From positions 1-64,000 of the forward strand of contig CAZSLC010000010.1 of NCBI GenBank assembly GCA_964607675.1: 64,000 bases of DNA. The letters are read 5' to 3'. Made by a program: the position numbers and the translations under genes. Shown here one piece after another: positions 1 through 7,559 of this stretch; the stretch's first letter is position 1, and the number at the start of each line of letters is the position of its first letter. The notes below the pieces were generated by a model. It was not told the origin of the DNA. It searched no databases and worked only from the letters and a program-made list of their open reading frames with translations. This DNA is from CAZSLC01 sp964607675 (GTDB taxonomy: Bacteria > Bacteroidota > Bacteroidia > Bacteroidales > UBA932).

Positions 1-1
1 C

Positions 2-337
2 CTATATAATCGGTTTGACGGCCACACTTGGTATATTCAAATTCTACTTAACAGGCTTTATGGTATATCTGAAGAGGTTGGTATGAATTCAGTTAATGAA
101 GTCATCACGGAAATTGTTTCAGAATCAACCTACGCTTACGAGAATCTATTGGCTGCTTACTCATCTGGAAATGTCAAACTACTCAAGGCCATTGCTAAGG
201 CAGAATGTGTGAAAGAGATAAATTCAGGAGCATTTATCGGTCAGTATAACCTAAGGGCTGCAAGTAGTGTCAACTACTCATTAAAAAAGTTACTGAGTAA
301 TGATTTGTATTATACAGTTCAAATATTAATAATGTAA
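2..337 (+). CDS. AAA ATPase (ATPase_2-like), C-terminal part only
   Basis: The frame is open from base 2, so the gene enters from outside the window; the ATG at 83 is internal. The visible 111 residues resemble the C-terminal winged-helix end of the archaeal-type AAA ATPases (ATPase_2 group) common in Bacteroidales, with the family phrases FDGHTWYIQ, KAIAKAE and INSGAFI. Family members usually continue past the last helix with a GYIVYDRFM-like strand. Here the protein ends in YTVQILIM directly before a terminator, so the last 15-20 residues appear lost or replaced. The P-loop lies outside the window, so activity cannot be judged. Confidence 0.75.
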   Translation, partial: LYNRFDGHTWYIQILLNRLYGISEEVGMNSVNEVITEIVSESTYAYENLLAAYSSGNVKLLKAIAKAECVKEINSGAFIGQYNLRAASSVNYSLKKLLSNDLYYTVQILIM

Positions 338-377
338 AAAGAGGGCAACTAAATTACTTTTTAGTCACCCTCTTTTT
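338..377 (+). terminator. Rho-independent terminator after the ATPase gene
   Basis: An AAAGAGGG..ACTAAA arm pairs with TTTAGT..CCCTCTTT across a short loop, with two mismatched bases in the middle, and ends in a T run. It starts at the ATPase stop codon and lies tail to tail with the tRNA on the other strand. Confidence 0.8.
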
Positions 378-378
378 T

Positions 379-456
379 TGGTGGGAGCTATAGGAATCGA
401 ACCTATGACCCTCTGCTTGTAAGGCAGATGCTCTAAACCAACTGAGCTAAGCTCCC
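379..456 (-). tRNA. tRNA-Val (anticodon UAC)
   Basis: Read on the minus strand, the 7-bp acceptor stem GGGAGCU/AGCUCCC, the D arm, an anticodon stem UCUGC/GCAGA around loop CUUACAA (anticodon UAC) and a T arm with GGUUCGAUUCC are all present. A discriminator A followed by an encoded CCA ends it at 379. UAC reads valine codons. Confidence 0.93.
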
Positions 457-472
457 TTTGTTTTTGAGAGTG

Positions 473-503
473 CAAATATAGATGTTTTTTTTGTACCTGC
501 AAA
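473..503 (-). promoter_or_regulatory. Promoter of tRNA-Val
   Basis: On the minus strand, TTTG (503-500) is followed after 19 bases by TATATTTG (480-473). This matches the Bacteroidota -33/-7 consensus exactly. The predicted transcript starts about 10 bases before the mature tRNA 5' end at 456. Confidence 0.8.
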
Positions 504-508
504 TTTTA

Positions 509-532
509 TTGATTTTTTTTTATCAAAATCAA
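509..532 (-). terminator. Possible terminator of the fimbrial operon
   Basis: TTGATTTT and AAAATCAA form a perfect 8-bp inverted repeat with an 8-base A-rich loop, three bases beyond the stop of the downstream fimbrial gene. The stem is all weak pairs and the following T tract is poor, so this is only a candidate. It lies next to the tRNA -33 element. Confidence 0.3.
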
Positions 533-534
533 CG

Positions 535-2481
535 TTAAATTTGTTTTCCTCTAAAAGCACCATCACTAATAAGTAATACAGGTATTGTTACTCCGTATAT
601 CGTTTTAACTAAAATATTTTCTTGTTTTACTTGAACACAATATTCTGCTCTACTAGAATTTTCAAAATAAGATGACCAAACGTACGAGCCAACAGGGGCC
701 TTGTCATATTTACCTAATTCTATATCTGGATCTATTGGGCTAACATTCGGGTGGGCTCTCAATACTATCGGTAAATCTTTAATTGCTGGCTTTTGTACAG
801 GGATACCTCTTAAAAATCTATTGTATTCATAAATGTAATATTTATAATATCTGCCATAATAATACATGTAGCCATTTCCATTGGAAAAGGGCTCTTTATA
901 GTTATATCTGAGCTCTTCCATTATATTTATTATTGTGTTTACATTGATTGTTAAAGTATCACTATATAATACGTTGTTCTCCCCTTTAATTGTTCCAATA
1001 GCATGAAATATTCCAAGAGAATCTTTTGCTTTTATGGTATTGTCCTCGTGCAATTCAAATGCTTTTTGATAATCATCTTCTAAGATTCTAATAGTGTATT
1101 TGCAATTTTTGAATGTGTTAAATACAATTTTATTAGAATCACTCCCTTTGATAAATGGTTGATATCTTGATGGTATTCTGTTTTTGATATCGTAAGTGAT
1201 GTAGAGAGTGTCGTGATCTCCATTAATGGATTTTACATTGGTATGCTCAATCACCCCTTTTGTCGCATTTGGAATATCCTTGAAGCCAAGATATATATTT
1301 CCCCCACCAATTTGTTCTCCACCCCTTACGACAATTTTATTTTTATCTATTATTTCCAAACATTTAGGATCTCCATTGTACTCTATTTCAATAGGATGGT
1401 TTGATAATTCGGGAGGATATATGGAATATGTAATGGTATCATTAAATCCTTGAAAAGTAGTTAACGATGTTTTATTAGGGATAATGCTCCACAAGGATAG
1501 GTCTGTATCAAAGAGTTGAGATTCATCAATTCTCCAATCGTTTTCATCCCTTCCATCATCTATCGGGATGATTGTGATATTGTATGTCTTATTTCTCTTA
1601 ACATTAAAATTAGAAAATATATCATTGCCTAAAAATAATTTGTACTTTATGATGCCCGAGGATGTTATCGAAGTGTATTTTGCTTGAACTTCAAGGTATG
1701 AACACGTTTTCTCTTTTAATTCACTATTTGGCAGTTTTGATTTTGGATTGGTATTATCTGACAATGTGCCTTGAATATTTTCGTATTGATAGAGAGAAAT
1801 AGGGGTGGTGTCTATCCTCTTGAGCTTTTCATCATCACAGCAATCTCCATCCATAAAATAGGCAGGATCTGAGAGTGTATTATCACTAAATATAGAGATC
1901 TTTTTCGGGCTGTTTTTCAATTGTATTTTTGTGATTTTATAAAACACCCCTTCAGAGAGTTTGGTCGTATCAAGCTGTACGTTGATTTTAGAGTAACACC
2001 TCTGTAAAATGATATCAATGCTCCCATTCTCTTGAGCATTATTTACTACAGCAGTGCCGCTCATCAATGCACTGCTGTTAATTGCAATCTCATTGGGGGT
2101 ATCAATCTCATGTGCTATTTCAATAATATCTTTTTTGGTCGAACATTTTATCTCTTTCCCACAATTTGCAATTGCGTAGAACTCATATCTCTCACCCCTC
2201 CATAATTCTGTTTTAAGTGAAGAGGGGAGACCATTATAATAATTCTGATATATGACTTGTCCAATCTCGTTTGTAATGTACAAATTAAGTGATTCAATTC
2301 TATTTTCCTCTATTGATATAGATTTGGTCTCTTCAATTAATGATTTGAATGATATCTCTATGACAATACTATTTAGATCTTGATTAACCATATTGTCCTT
2401 GCCACAAGATATAGTTGACATGATGATGCACAATATACTTAATATACATAATGGTCTCCACCCCCTCATACTTATATCCAT
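535..2481 (-). CDS. Fimbrillin-like lipoprotein, Mfa2/DUF4906-type (tip or anchor subunit)
   Basis: 648 residues beginning with a lipoprotein signal (hydrophobic 10-23, cysteine 26 in STISC). Residues about 40-330 look like a FimA/Mfa-type domain: a Mfa2-like ITNEIGQVIY strand, then the LQRCYSKINVQL phrase typical of these proteins, and a tryptophan-acid linker (DENDWRIDES) near 310-320. The C-terminal half is beta-rich with repeated substrate-domain-like strands and a tyrosine-rich segment near 555-575. It starts 3 bases after the fimbrillin stop, so the two are co-transcribed. By analogy with Porphyromonas fimbriae it should be a surface tip, anchor or accessory subunit. The domain assignment is by recognition of family style. 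MRGWRPL at 2469 is an alternative start. Confidence 0.65.
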   Translation of the reverse strand: MDISMRGWRPLCILSILCIIMSTISCGKDNMVNQDLNSIVIEISFKSLIEETKSISIEENRIESLNLYITNEIGQVIYQNYYNGLPSSLKTELWRGERYEFYAIANCGKEIKCSTKKDIIEIAHEIDTPNEIAINSSALMSGTAVVNNAQENGSIDIILQRCYSKINVQLDTTKLSEGVFYKITKIQLKNSPKKISIFSDNTLSDPAYFMDGDCCDDEKLKRIDTTPISLYQYENIQGTLSDNTNPKSKLPNSELKEKTCSYLEVQAKYTSITSSGIIKYKLFLGNDIFSNFNVKRNKTYNITIIPIDDGRDENDWRIDESQLFDTDLSLWSIIPNKTSLTTFQGFNDTITYSIYPPELSNHPIEIEYNGDPKCLEIIDKNKIVVRGGEQIGGGNIYLGFKDIPNATKGVIEHTNVKSINGDHDTLYITYDIKNRIPSRYQPFIKGSDSNKIVFNTFKNCKYTIRILEDDYQKAFELHEDNTIKAKDSLGIFHAIGTIKGENNVLYSDTLTINVNTIINIMEELRYNYKEPFSNGNGYMYYYGRYYKYYIYEYNRFLRGIPVQKPAIKDLPIVLRAHPNVSPIDPDIELGKYDKAPVGSYVWSSYFENSSRAEYCVQVKQENILVKTIYGVTIPVLLISDGAFRGKQI

Positions 2482-2484
2482 TGA

Positions 2485-3501
2485 TTAAAATTCGACATTC
2501 ATATCTTCACTTTCATCCCAATCGGCAATAGACATACTTATGTTAATGCTTCCCTTCTCTAAGGTCTCATTTGGAGACAAGGAACCAGGGCGTAAAATAG
2601 TTGCGTTTATTCTGTACCATTGGTTGTTGAGTATTCCTGGTAATGCAATTGGATAGTAATATTTAATACCATCTAAGGTGCATTCGATTACTAACTTTGT
2701 ATATTTGTTTGACGCATCTTCAGTCGTTGTGCTATTTCCGTAACAATACAGTTGAATAGGGGAGTTCATGGCATCAACACCTTCTCCGATGGGGTTTGTA
2801 ATTGATTTATAAATAATATCGTTGGTGAATTTGTCAAGGTCACTTTGATTAATACCTCCTAAATTGTAAAAGGTAGATGGAGATTTTTCGCCGTTATGAT
2901 AATATTTTTCCCCTATTGCATTAATTAAATAGACAGATGCATTCTCAAGTTTTTTACCAGCAAAGGGGCTTTGAGAAAATGATGTTTTAATTGACAATAG
3001 CTCCACTCTTGCCACTATCCTTTTGAGGATTATTGTTATTGGTATATTAGAAGTGGCTGATGTGAAATTTGCAAGAGAATTTCCAACTAAAACAAAATCC
3101 TCTTCGTTTTCTTTCTCAAGGGATGTTATCTCTTTTTGGAAAAGGGATAAATTGGTTGTGCCACTCCAATTAGAACGATGGGAATTTGCTAAAATGTAAA
3201 TTTTCTTTGGCCCAACAGTAGATGTAATTCCAATATTTTGTAACGATGTGATCTCATTTTTTAGAATTTTAGAATAACTCTCTAATTTACCATAGTTTTG
3301 GACCCCTTCTTCATTGTAGAAAATAAAAATCTCTAATGTGTTAATTGTGTTGTCCATTTCGGACTGTGTCCCACTCCCTTTGGTTACGAGAGACAAAGAA
3401 AGAGTGCTCTTCACTTCTTCTCGCTCACTGGGAGTTTCTTTTTGACATCCATACCCCAAAAATAAGGTTATAAACATCGCAAAATAAATTCCTTTTTTCA
3501 T
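2485..3501 (-). CDS. Fimbrillin (FimA/Mfa1-like) major fimbrial subunit lipoprotein
   Basis: 338 residues from the ATG at 3501. The frame extends to 3624, but the promoter -7 box lies at 3629-3622 and the extension runs through a leader hairpin, so the MKKGIY start with its lipobox (cysteine 19, LGYGC) is preferred. Type V pilin traits are visible: an N-terminal strand LEIFIFYNEEG, the core phrase LKRIVARVELLSI, and a C-terminal ISMSIADWDES that matches the usual terminal strand plus ADWD signature. Such subunits are exported as lipoproteins, trimmed by a protease and assembled by strand exchange on the cell surface. First gene of a two-gene operon. Confidence 0.75.
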   Translation of the reverse strand: MKKGIYFAMFITLFLGYGCQKETPSEREEVKSTLSLSLVTKGSGTQSEMDNTINTLEIFIFYNEEGVQNYGKLESYSKILKNEITSLQNIGITSTVGPKKIYILANSHRSNWSGTTNLSLFQKEITSLEKENEEDFVLVGNSLANFTSATSNIPITIILKRIVARVELLSIKTSFSQSPFAGKKLENASVYLINAIGEKYYHNGEKSPSTFYNLGGINQSDLDKFTNDIIYKSITNPIGEGVDAMNSPIQLYCYGNSTTTEDASNKYTKLVIECTLDGIKYYYPIALPGILNNQWYRINATILRPGSLSPNETLEKGSINISMSIADWDESEDMNVEF

Positions 3502-3538
3502 TTCTCTTTGCTTTATTTGTTGATTGTTGATTAATAAA

Positions 3539-3608
3539 GCATCCTCTTTTTTTCTCCCCCTTCGGAATCCCCTCCAATAATTCCATTCTCCAACGCAAAA
3601 GAGGATGC
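3539..3608 (-). promoter_or_regulatory. Structured leader hairpin of the fimbrial operon
   Basis: A perfect 12-bp inverted repeat (GCATCCTCTTTT at 3608-3597 read on the minus strand; AAAAGAGGATGC at 3550-3539) encloses 46 bases. The enclosed part holds a second 5-bp hairpin (GGAAT/ATTCC) and purine-rich GGAG/GGGG runs. It lies in the untranslated leader, after the promoter and 37 bases before the fimbrillin ATG. It is probably an attenuator or translation-control element. No known riboswitch family is recognised. Confidence 0.55.
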
Positions 3609-3621
3609 TGATTGTCTGGTG

Positions 3622-3629
3622 CAAAAATA
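3622..3629 (-). promoter_or_regulatory. -7 box of the fimbrial operon
   Basis: TATTTTTG on the minus strand matches TAnnTTTG. No well-spaced TTG partner is visible upstream. Transcription would begin near 3615, leaving a leader of about 114 bases. Confidence 0.5.
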
Positions 3630-3744
3630 TAATATGATAATTTTAAATCTTACCTTTCAAGTAAAAAGCTTTAAAATGAGATATTTATAAAAATTTATAT
3701 TTTTTTAAAATAAAAAAAATGTCTGATTAATAAATAATTAGTAT

Positions 3745-3752
3745 TAATTTCG
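3745..3752 (+). promoter_or_regulatory. Candidate -7 box for the DUF47-Pit operon
   Basis: TAATTTCG differs from TAnnTTTG at one position and lies 37 bases before the preferred ATG at 3790. Weak candidate. Confidence 0.35.
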
Positions 3753-3789
3753 CCCCCATAAGTTGTTATTACTTATCAATTATATAATT

Positions 3790-4440
3790 ATGAAACTTGA
3801 CAATTTTCTTCAATTGTTCGTGGTAAAAGAGAATAAATTTTACCCTTTTTACACCAATCTTGCCGAAACTATCAACTCTGCTTCATTATTACTACTGAAA
3901 ATGTTTGATGTAGATAATAAAAGTGAAAGAGAAGGGCTTTTAAAAGCTATTAAAAAGTATGAGACGGAGGGAGATGTTATTACAAAAACTATTTTCGAGG
4001 AGTTATACACCTCTTTTGTCACCCCTTTTGACAGAGAAGATATGAATAAACTTGCTTCTGAAATGGATACATTTATGGATTTGATTTATGATAGTTCTAA
4101 AAGGATAGTTCTCTTTAACCCTAAATCATTGGATAACAATTTAAAGGAGATTGCAGAGTATATTCGTAAGGATAGTGAAGAATTGTTAGCTATTGTTAAT
4201 GTATTAAGCAATCTGAGAAACCAAATTGATTTTGCAAAAGCTAAATGCAATGTGATAAAGGATATTGAACATAGTGTTGATGAAATTTATGACAACTATA
4301 TGAGCCATATTTTTTCTAATGAGAAAGATCCTATTGAACTGATAAAGAACAAAAGTATAGTTCAGGTGCTTGAAGATACTACTGATAGTGCGAAAACAAT
4401 CGCAGATGTTATTAGAACTTTGATTGTTAAAATGGCTTAA
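3790..4440 (+). CDS. DUF47/PhoU-like phosphate transport regulator
   Basis: 216 residues, all-helical, of the DUF47 (PhoU_div) family that accompanies Pit transporters. Typical features are a long N-terminal helix with FYPFYTNLAETI, the acidic KYETEGDVITKTIFEEL helix, and FVTPFDREDM between bundles. The MKLDNF start at 3790 is preferred over 3763 because family members begin with this short segment. Its stop is separated by one base from the start of the Pit gene, so the pair is translationally close and should act together. The protein is expected to sit on the cytoplasmic side and tune phosphate import. Confidence 0.85.
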   Translation: MKLDNFLQLFVVKENKFYPFYTNLAETINSASLLLLKMFDVDNKSEREGLLKAIKKYETEGDVITKTIFEELYTSFVTPFDREDMNKLASEMDTFMDLIYDSSKRIVLFNPKSLDNNLKEIAEYIRKDSEELLAIVNVLSNLRNQIDFAKAKCNVIKDIEHSVDEIYDNYMSHIFSNEKDPIELIKNKSIVQVLEDTTDSAKTIADVIRTLIVKMA

Positions 4441-4441
4441 T

Positions 4442-5464
4442 ATGCTTGCTGTTGTTTTAATTGCCGTATTTATTGCTTTGCTGTTTGATTTTCTAAATGG
4501 AATGAATGATGCAGCAAACTCTATTGCTACTATTGTATCTACTAAGGTACTATCTCCCAATATGGCTGTCCTTTGGGCAGCATTTTGGAATTTTGCCGCA
4601 GTCTTTATATTTGGTGTTACTGTGGCCAATACTATGGGAAGAGGTATTGTTGATCCAGGGTGTATCAATGAATATGTTATTCTTTCGGCCCTTATTGGTT
4701 CTGTTATTTGGGTGTGGATTTGTACCCATTTTGGTCTACCTATTTCAGTTTCACATGCATTGATAGGGGGACTTATTGGACCTGTATGGTTCTCTTTTGG
4801 GACAAGCCACCTTATTGGAACTGGGATTGCTAAAATTGCATTGTTTATTGTTCTATCCCCATTGCTTGGACTGGTACTGGGTTTTATAATGATTTGTGTC
4901 TCTATGTTGATTTTTAAAAAATCAACCCCAATGAAAGTAGATGGCCTATTTAAAAAATTCCAATTATTTTCTTCTGCTATTTTTTCTCTTGGACATGGGG
5001 CAAATGATGCTCAAAAGACAATGGGTATAATTGCTATCTTACTTGCAAGTGTTGCTGGCTCAAGCGATTTTGTTGCAAACTATTTATTTGATCCTTCAAA
5101 GGGTTTCCATATTCCTCCATGGTTGATTTTTACTTGCTACTCTGTGATTGCACTTGGTACTATTTCTGGGGGACGCACTGTTATCAAAACTTTAGGTGAT
5201 GGATTGGCAAAACTTAAACCTCTTCAAGGATTTTGTGCTGAGACAGCAGGTGCACTTACTTTGATTTTTACGGCAGTATTGGGGATTCCTGTGAGTACAA
5301 CACATACAATAACCGGCGCCATTATTGGCACCGGTATATCTAAAGGTATTGCTTCTGTAAAATGGGCTACTGCAAAAAATATTGTAGGGGCTTGGATTTT
5401 TACTATTCCTGCAACAATTATTATCTCTGGTTTGATATATCTCCTAATTGGATTATTTATCTAA
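4442..5464 (+). CDS. Inorganic phosphate transporter, PiT family
   Basis: 340 residues and about 10 hydrophobic segments. Both PHO4 signature repeats are present: NGMNDAANSIATIVSTK near the N terminus and GHGANDAQKTMGIIA in the middle, each with a conserved Asn-Asp pair. A further GIPVSTTHTITGAIIG motif sits near the C terminus. The family imports phosphate, or metal-phosphate, coupled to H+ or Na+. The ATG at 4442 is used; the TTG at 4424 lies inside the DUF47 gene. The 3' end overlaps htpG, on the other strand, by 12 bases. Confidence 0.9.
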   Translation: MLAVVLIAVFIALLFDFLNGMNDAANSIATIVSTKVLSPNMAVLWAAFWNFAAVFIFGVTVANTMGRGIVDPGCINEYVILSALIGSVIWVWICTHFGLPISVSHALIGGLIGPVWFSFGTSHLIGTGIAKIALFIVLSPLLGLVLGFIMICVSMLIFKKSTPMKVDGLFKKFQLFSSAIFSLGHGANDAQKTMGIIAILLASVAGSSDFVANYLFDPSKGFHIPPWLIFTCYSVIALGTISGGRTVIKTLGDGLAKLKPLQGFCAETAGALTLIFTAVLGIPVSTTHTITGAIIGTGISKGIASVKWATAKNIVGAWIFTIPATIIISGLIYLLIGLFI

Positions 5465-7477
5465 ACTGTTTTTTAAAACTTCGTTGCTTCGTTTGATAAA
5501 CTCGTTAAGTTCTTTCCCTTTAAGCATGTTGTTAGCTAAGAGGGCAAGGTCTATGACTTGTTTTACTAAGATGTTGTTGTGGGCAAATTTCCCCATAAGT
5601 TCTTCCCTTTGCCCCCTGATAGATGAGATTTCTTTGTTAAGATTCTCCTTTTTATCCTTCTCTTCAGTGGTAATCTCTTCTGGTTTTTTCTCTTTAGTCT
5701 CTTTGTTTATTGTATCAAGATCTTGCTGAAGAGGGTTGAGCTTTGATTCTAATTGATTGCACTCTTGCTGCGTCTCCTTTTCTTTTGAAGAGAGAATTTG
5801 TTTGATCAGAGGATTTTCAATATTGACAGAGATAGAGTATGATTCGGGCATTTCTCCATAAAAATTCATCCCACCACCTAATGCTGACATCTCTCTGTAT
5901 CTGCGCATGAATTCGTTTTGTGTAATTAGAATAGGGGAGTTATTTTCTCCTAAATATTCTCCTTTTACATAATAATTGTTTCCTTGGGGAAGGACTGCTT
6001 TAAATAGTGAAGAGATATCTTCTTGTTGCAATGATTCTATTTCAGGGTGATTTGTCTCACCTTTTTCAATCAACTTATCTATTGATTCGGAATCTACACG
6101 TGCAAATACAGTATCCTTAAATTTGCTTTCAAGAAGGTTAATGAAATGTGCATCAAGTTGACAGTCAAATAATAATACATCATATCCTTTGTTTTTTGCC
6201 ACTTCGATGTATGGGTATTGTTCTATTAGATTGGTGGCGTATAGATATACCAATTTACCATCTTTATTTTTTTGGTTGTTCTCTACCGCTTTGTTGTAAT
6301 CTTCGTATGAGAAAAATTTTCCATCGCTATTTTTGAATAATGAAAATTTTTCTGCTCTTTCATAAAATTTTTCATCTGTCAACATACCGTATTCGATGAA
6401 GAGCTTTAGATTGTCCCATTTTTCCTCATATTTTGCCCTTTCATTTTTGTATATCTCTTCCAATCTGTCAGATACCTTTTTGGTTATGTATGTAGATATT
6501 TTTTTAACATTGGAATCTGATTGAAGATAACTTCTTGATACATTTAATGGTATGTCTGGAGAGTCTATTACACCATGAAGTAGAGTTAAAAAATCTGGAA
6601 CGATATTTTCAACAGAATCTGTTACAAACATTTGGTTACAGAATAGTTGGATTTTATTTTTTGTAATTTCAATTTTGTCCTTGATTTTTGGAAAATATAG
6701 CACTCCTGTTAAATTGAAAGGATAATCAACATTTAGGTGGATGTAAAATAGAGGATCTTCTTGCATAGGGTAAAGTTCTCTATAGAAATTTACATAGTCC
6801 TCTTCTTTCAAATCAGTCGGCTTTTTTGTCCAGATAGGGGTGGTATTGTTGATTACTTTATTCTCTTTTCCAAATGAGATGGGAATAGGCATGAATTTGC
6901 AGTACTTGCTAAGAAGGGTTGATATGCGAGCTTCTTCTGCAAATTCTGATGAGTCGTCATCCAAATACAACACTATATCTGTTCCTCTCTCCTTTTTCTT
7001 GCTTTCTGTCATTGAAAACTCTGGATCTCCTTTACATTCCCACTTTACTCCTTGAGCCCCTTCTCTCCACGATAACGAGTTTATGGTTACTTTTTTGGAA
7101 ACCATGAATGATGAGTAGAAACCTAACCCAAAGTGACCTATTATAGAACCTATTTGATCTTTATATTTTTCTAGAAATTCTCCTGCGCTTGAAAATGCAA
7201 TTTGATTGATGTATTTATCTATCTCCTCTGAGGTCATACCAATTCCTCTATCTGAAATAGTGAGGGTCTTTTTTTCGGTATCAATGGCGATTTTAATTGT
7301 TAGATCTCCAAGATCTTCTTTGAATTCGCCAGAACTTGCTAGTGCTTTTAGTTTTTGAGTTGCGTCAACTGCATTTGCAACTAATTCTCTTAAAAAGATT
7401 TCATGGTCTGAATAAAGAAACTTTTTAATAACCGGAAATATGTTCTCGGTTGTTACTCCAATTTTACCTTTTTGCAT
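5453..7477 (-). CDS. htpG: Hsp90 chaperone HtpG
   Basis: 674 residues, normal for Bacteroidota HtpG. The N-terminal GHKL ATPase domain shows FLRELVANAVDA, the DRGIGMT nucleotide-binding motif and GHFGLGFYSSFMV. The middle domain has the family phrase DSPDIPLNVSRSYLQ, and the C-terminal dimerisation domain begins after about residue 530. A charged lysine-glutamate-rich stretch lies near 585-625. HtpG is a cytoplasmic ATP-dependent chaperone for stress and client folding. A possible promoter (TATGTTTTG, 7529-7521 read on the minus strand) lies about 45 bases upstream. The gene stands alone, converging on the Pit gene. Confidence 0.97.
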   Translation of the reverse strand: MQKGKIGVTTENIFPVIKKFLYSDHEIFLRELVANAVDATQKLKALASSGEFKEDLGDLTIKIAIDTEKKTLTISDRGIGMTSEEIDKYINQIAFSSAGEFLEKYKDQIGSIIGHFGLGFYSSFMVSKKVTINSLSWREGAQGVKWECKGDPEFSMTESKKKERGTDIVLYLDDDSSEFAEEARISTLLSKYCKFMPIPISFGKENKVINNTTPIWTKKPTDLKEEDYVNFYRELYPMQEDPLFYIHLNVDYPFNLTGVLYFPKIKDKIEITKNKIQLFCNQMFVTDSVENIVPDFLTLLHGVIDSPDIPLNVSRSYLQSDSNVKKISTYITKKVSDRLEEIYKNERAKYEEKWDNLKLFIEYGMLTDEKFYERAEKFSLFKNSDGKFFSYEDYNKAVENNQKNKDGKLVYLYATNLIEQYPYIEVAKNKGYDVLLFDCQLDAHFINLLESKFKDTVFARVDSESIDKLIEKGETNHPEIESLQQEDISSLFKAVLPQGNNYYVKGEYLGENNSPILITQNEFMRRYREMSALGGGMNFYGEMPESYSISVNIENPLIKQILSSKEKETQQECNQLESKLNPLQQDLDTINKETKEKKPEEITTEEKDKKENLNKEISSIRGQREELMGKFAHNNILVKQVIDLALLANNMLKGKELNEFIKRSNEVLKNSLDK

Positions 7478-7559
7478 AGTAATATATGTTTTAATTTATT
7501 GACTTTTGATTGTGAATAAACAAAACATATACCATATTCTATTTGCTGACAATTTGGCA

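Noticed and set aside
3539..3608. Invertible promoter flanked by the 12-bp inverted repeats
   Set aside because: The 46-base segment between the arms contains no TAnnTTTG box, the repeats are short for known invertases, and no recombinase gene is nearby. A leader hairpin explains it better.
4204..4668. 154-codon minus-strand frame across the DUF47-Pit junction
   Set aside because: It is antisense to the conserved ends of two coupled genes and shows no signal or motif.
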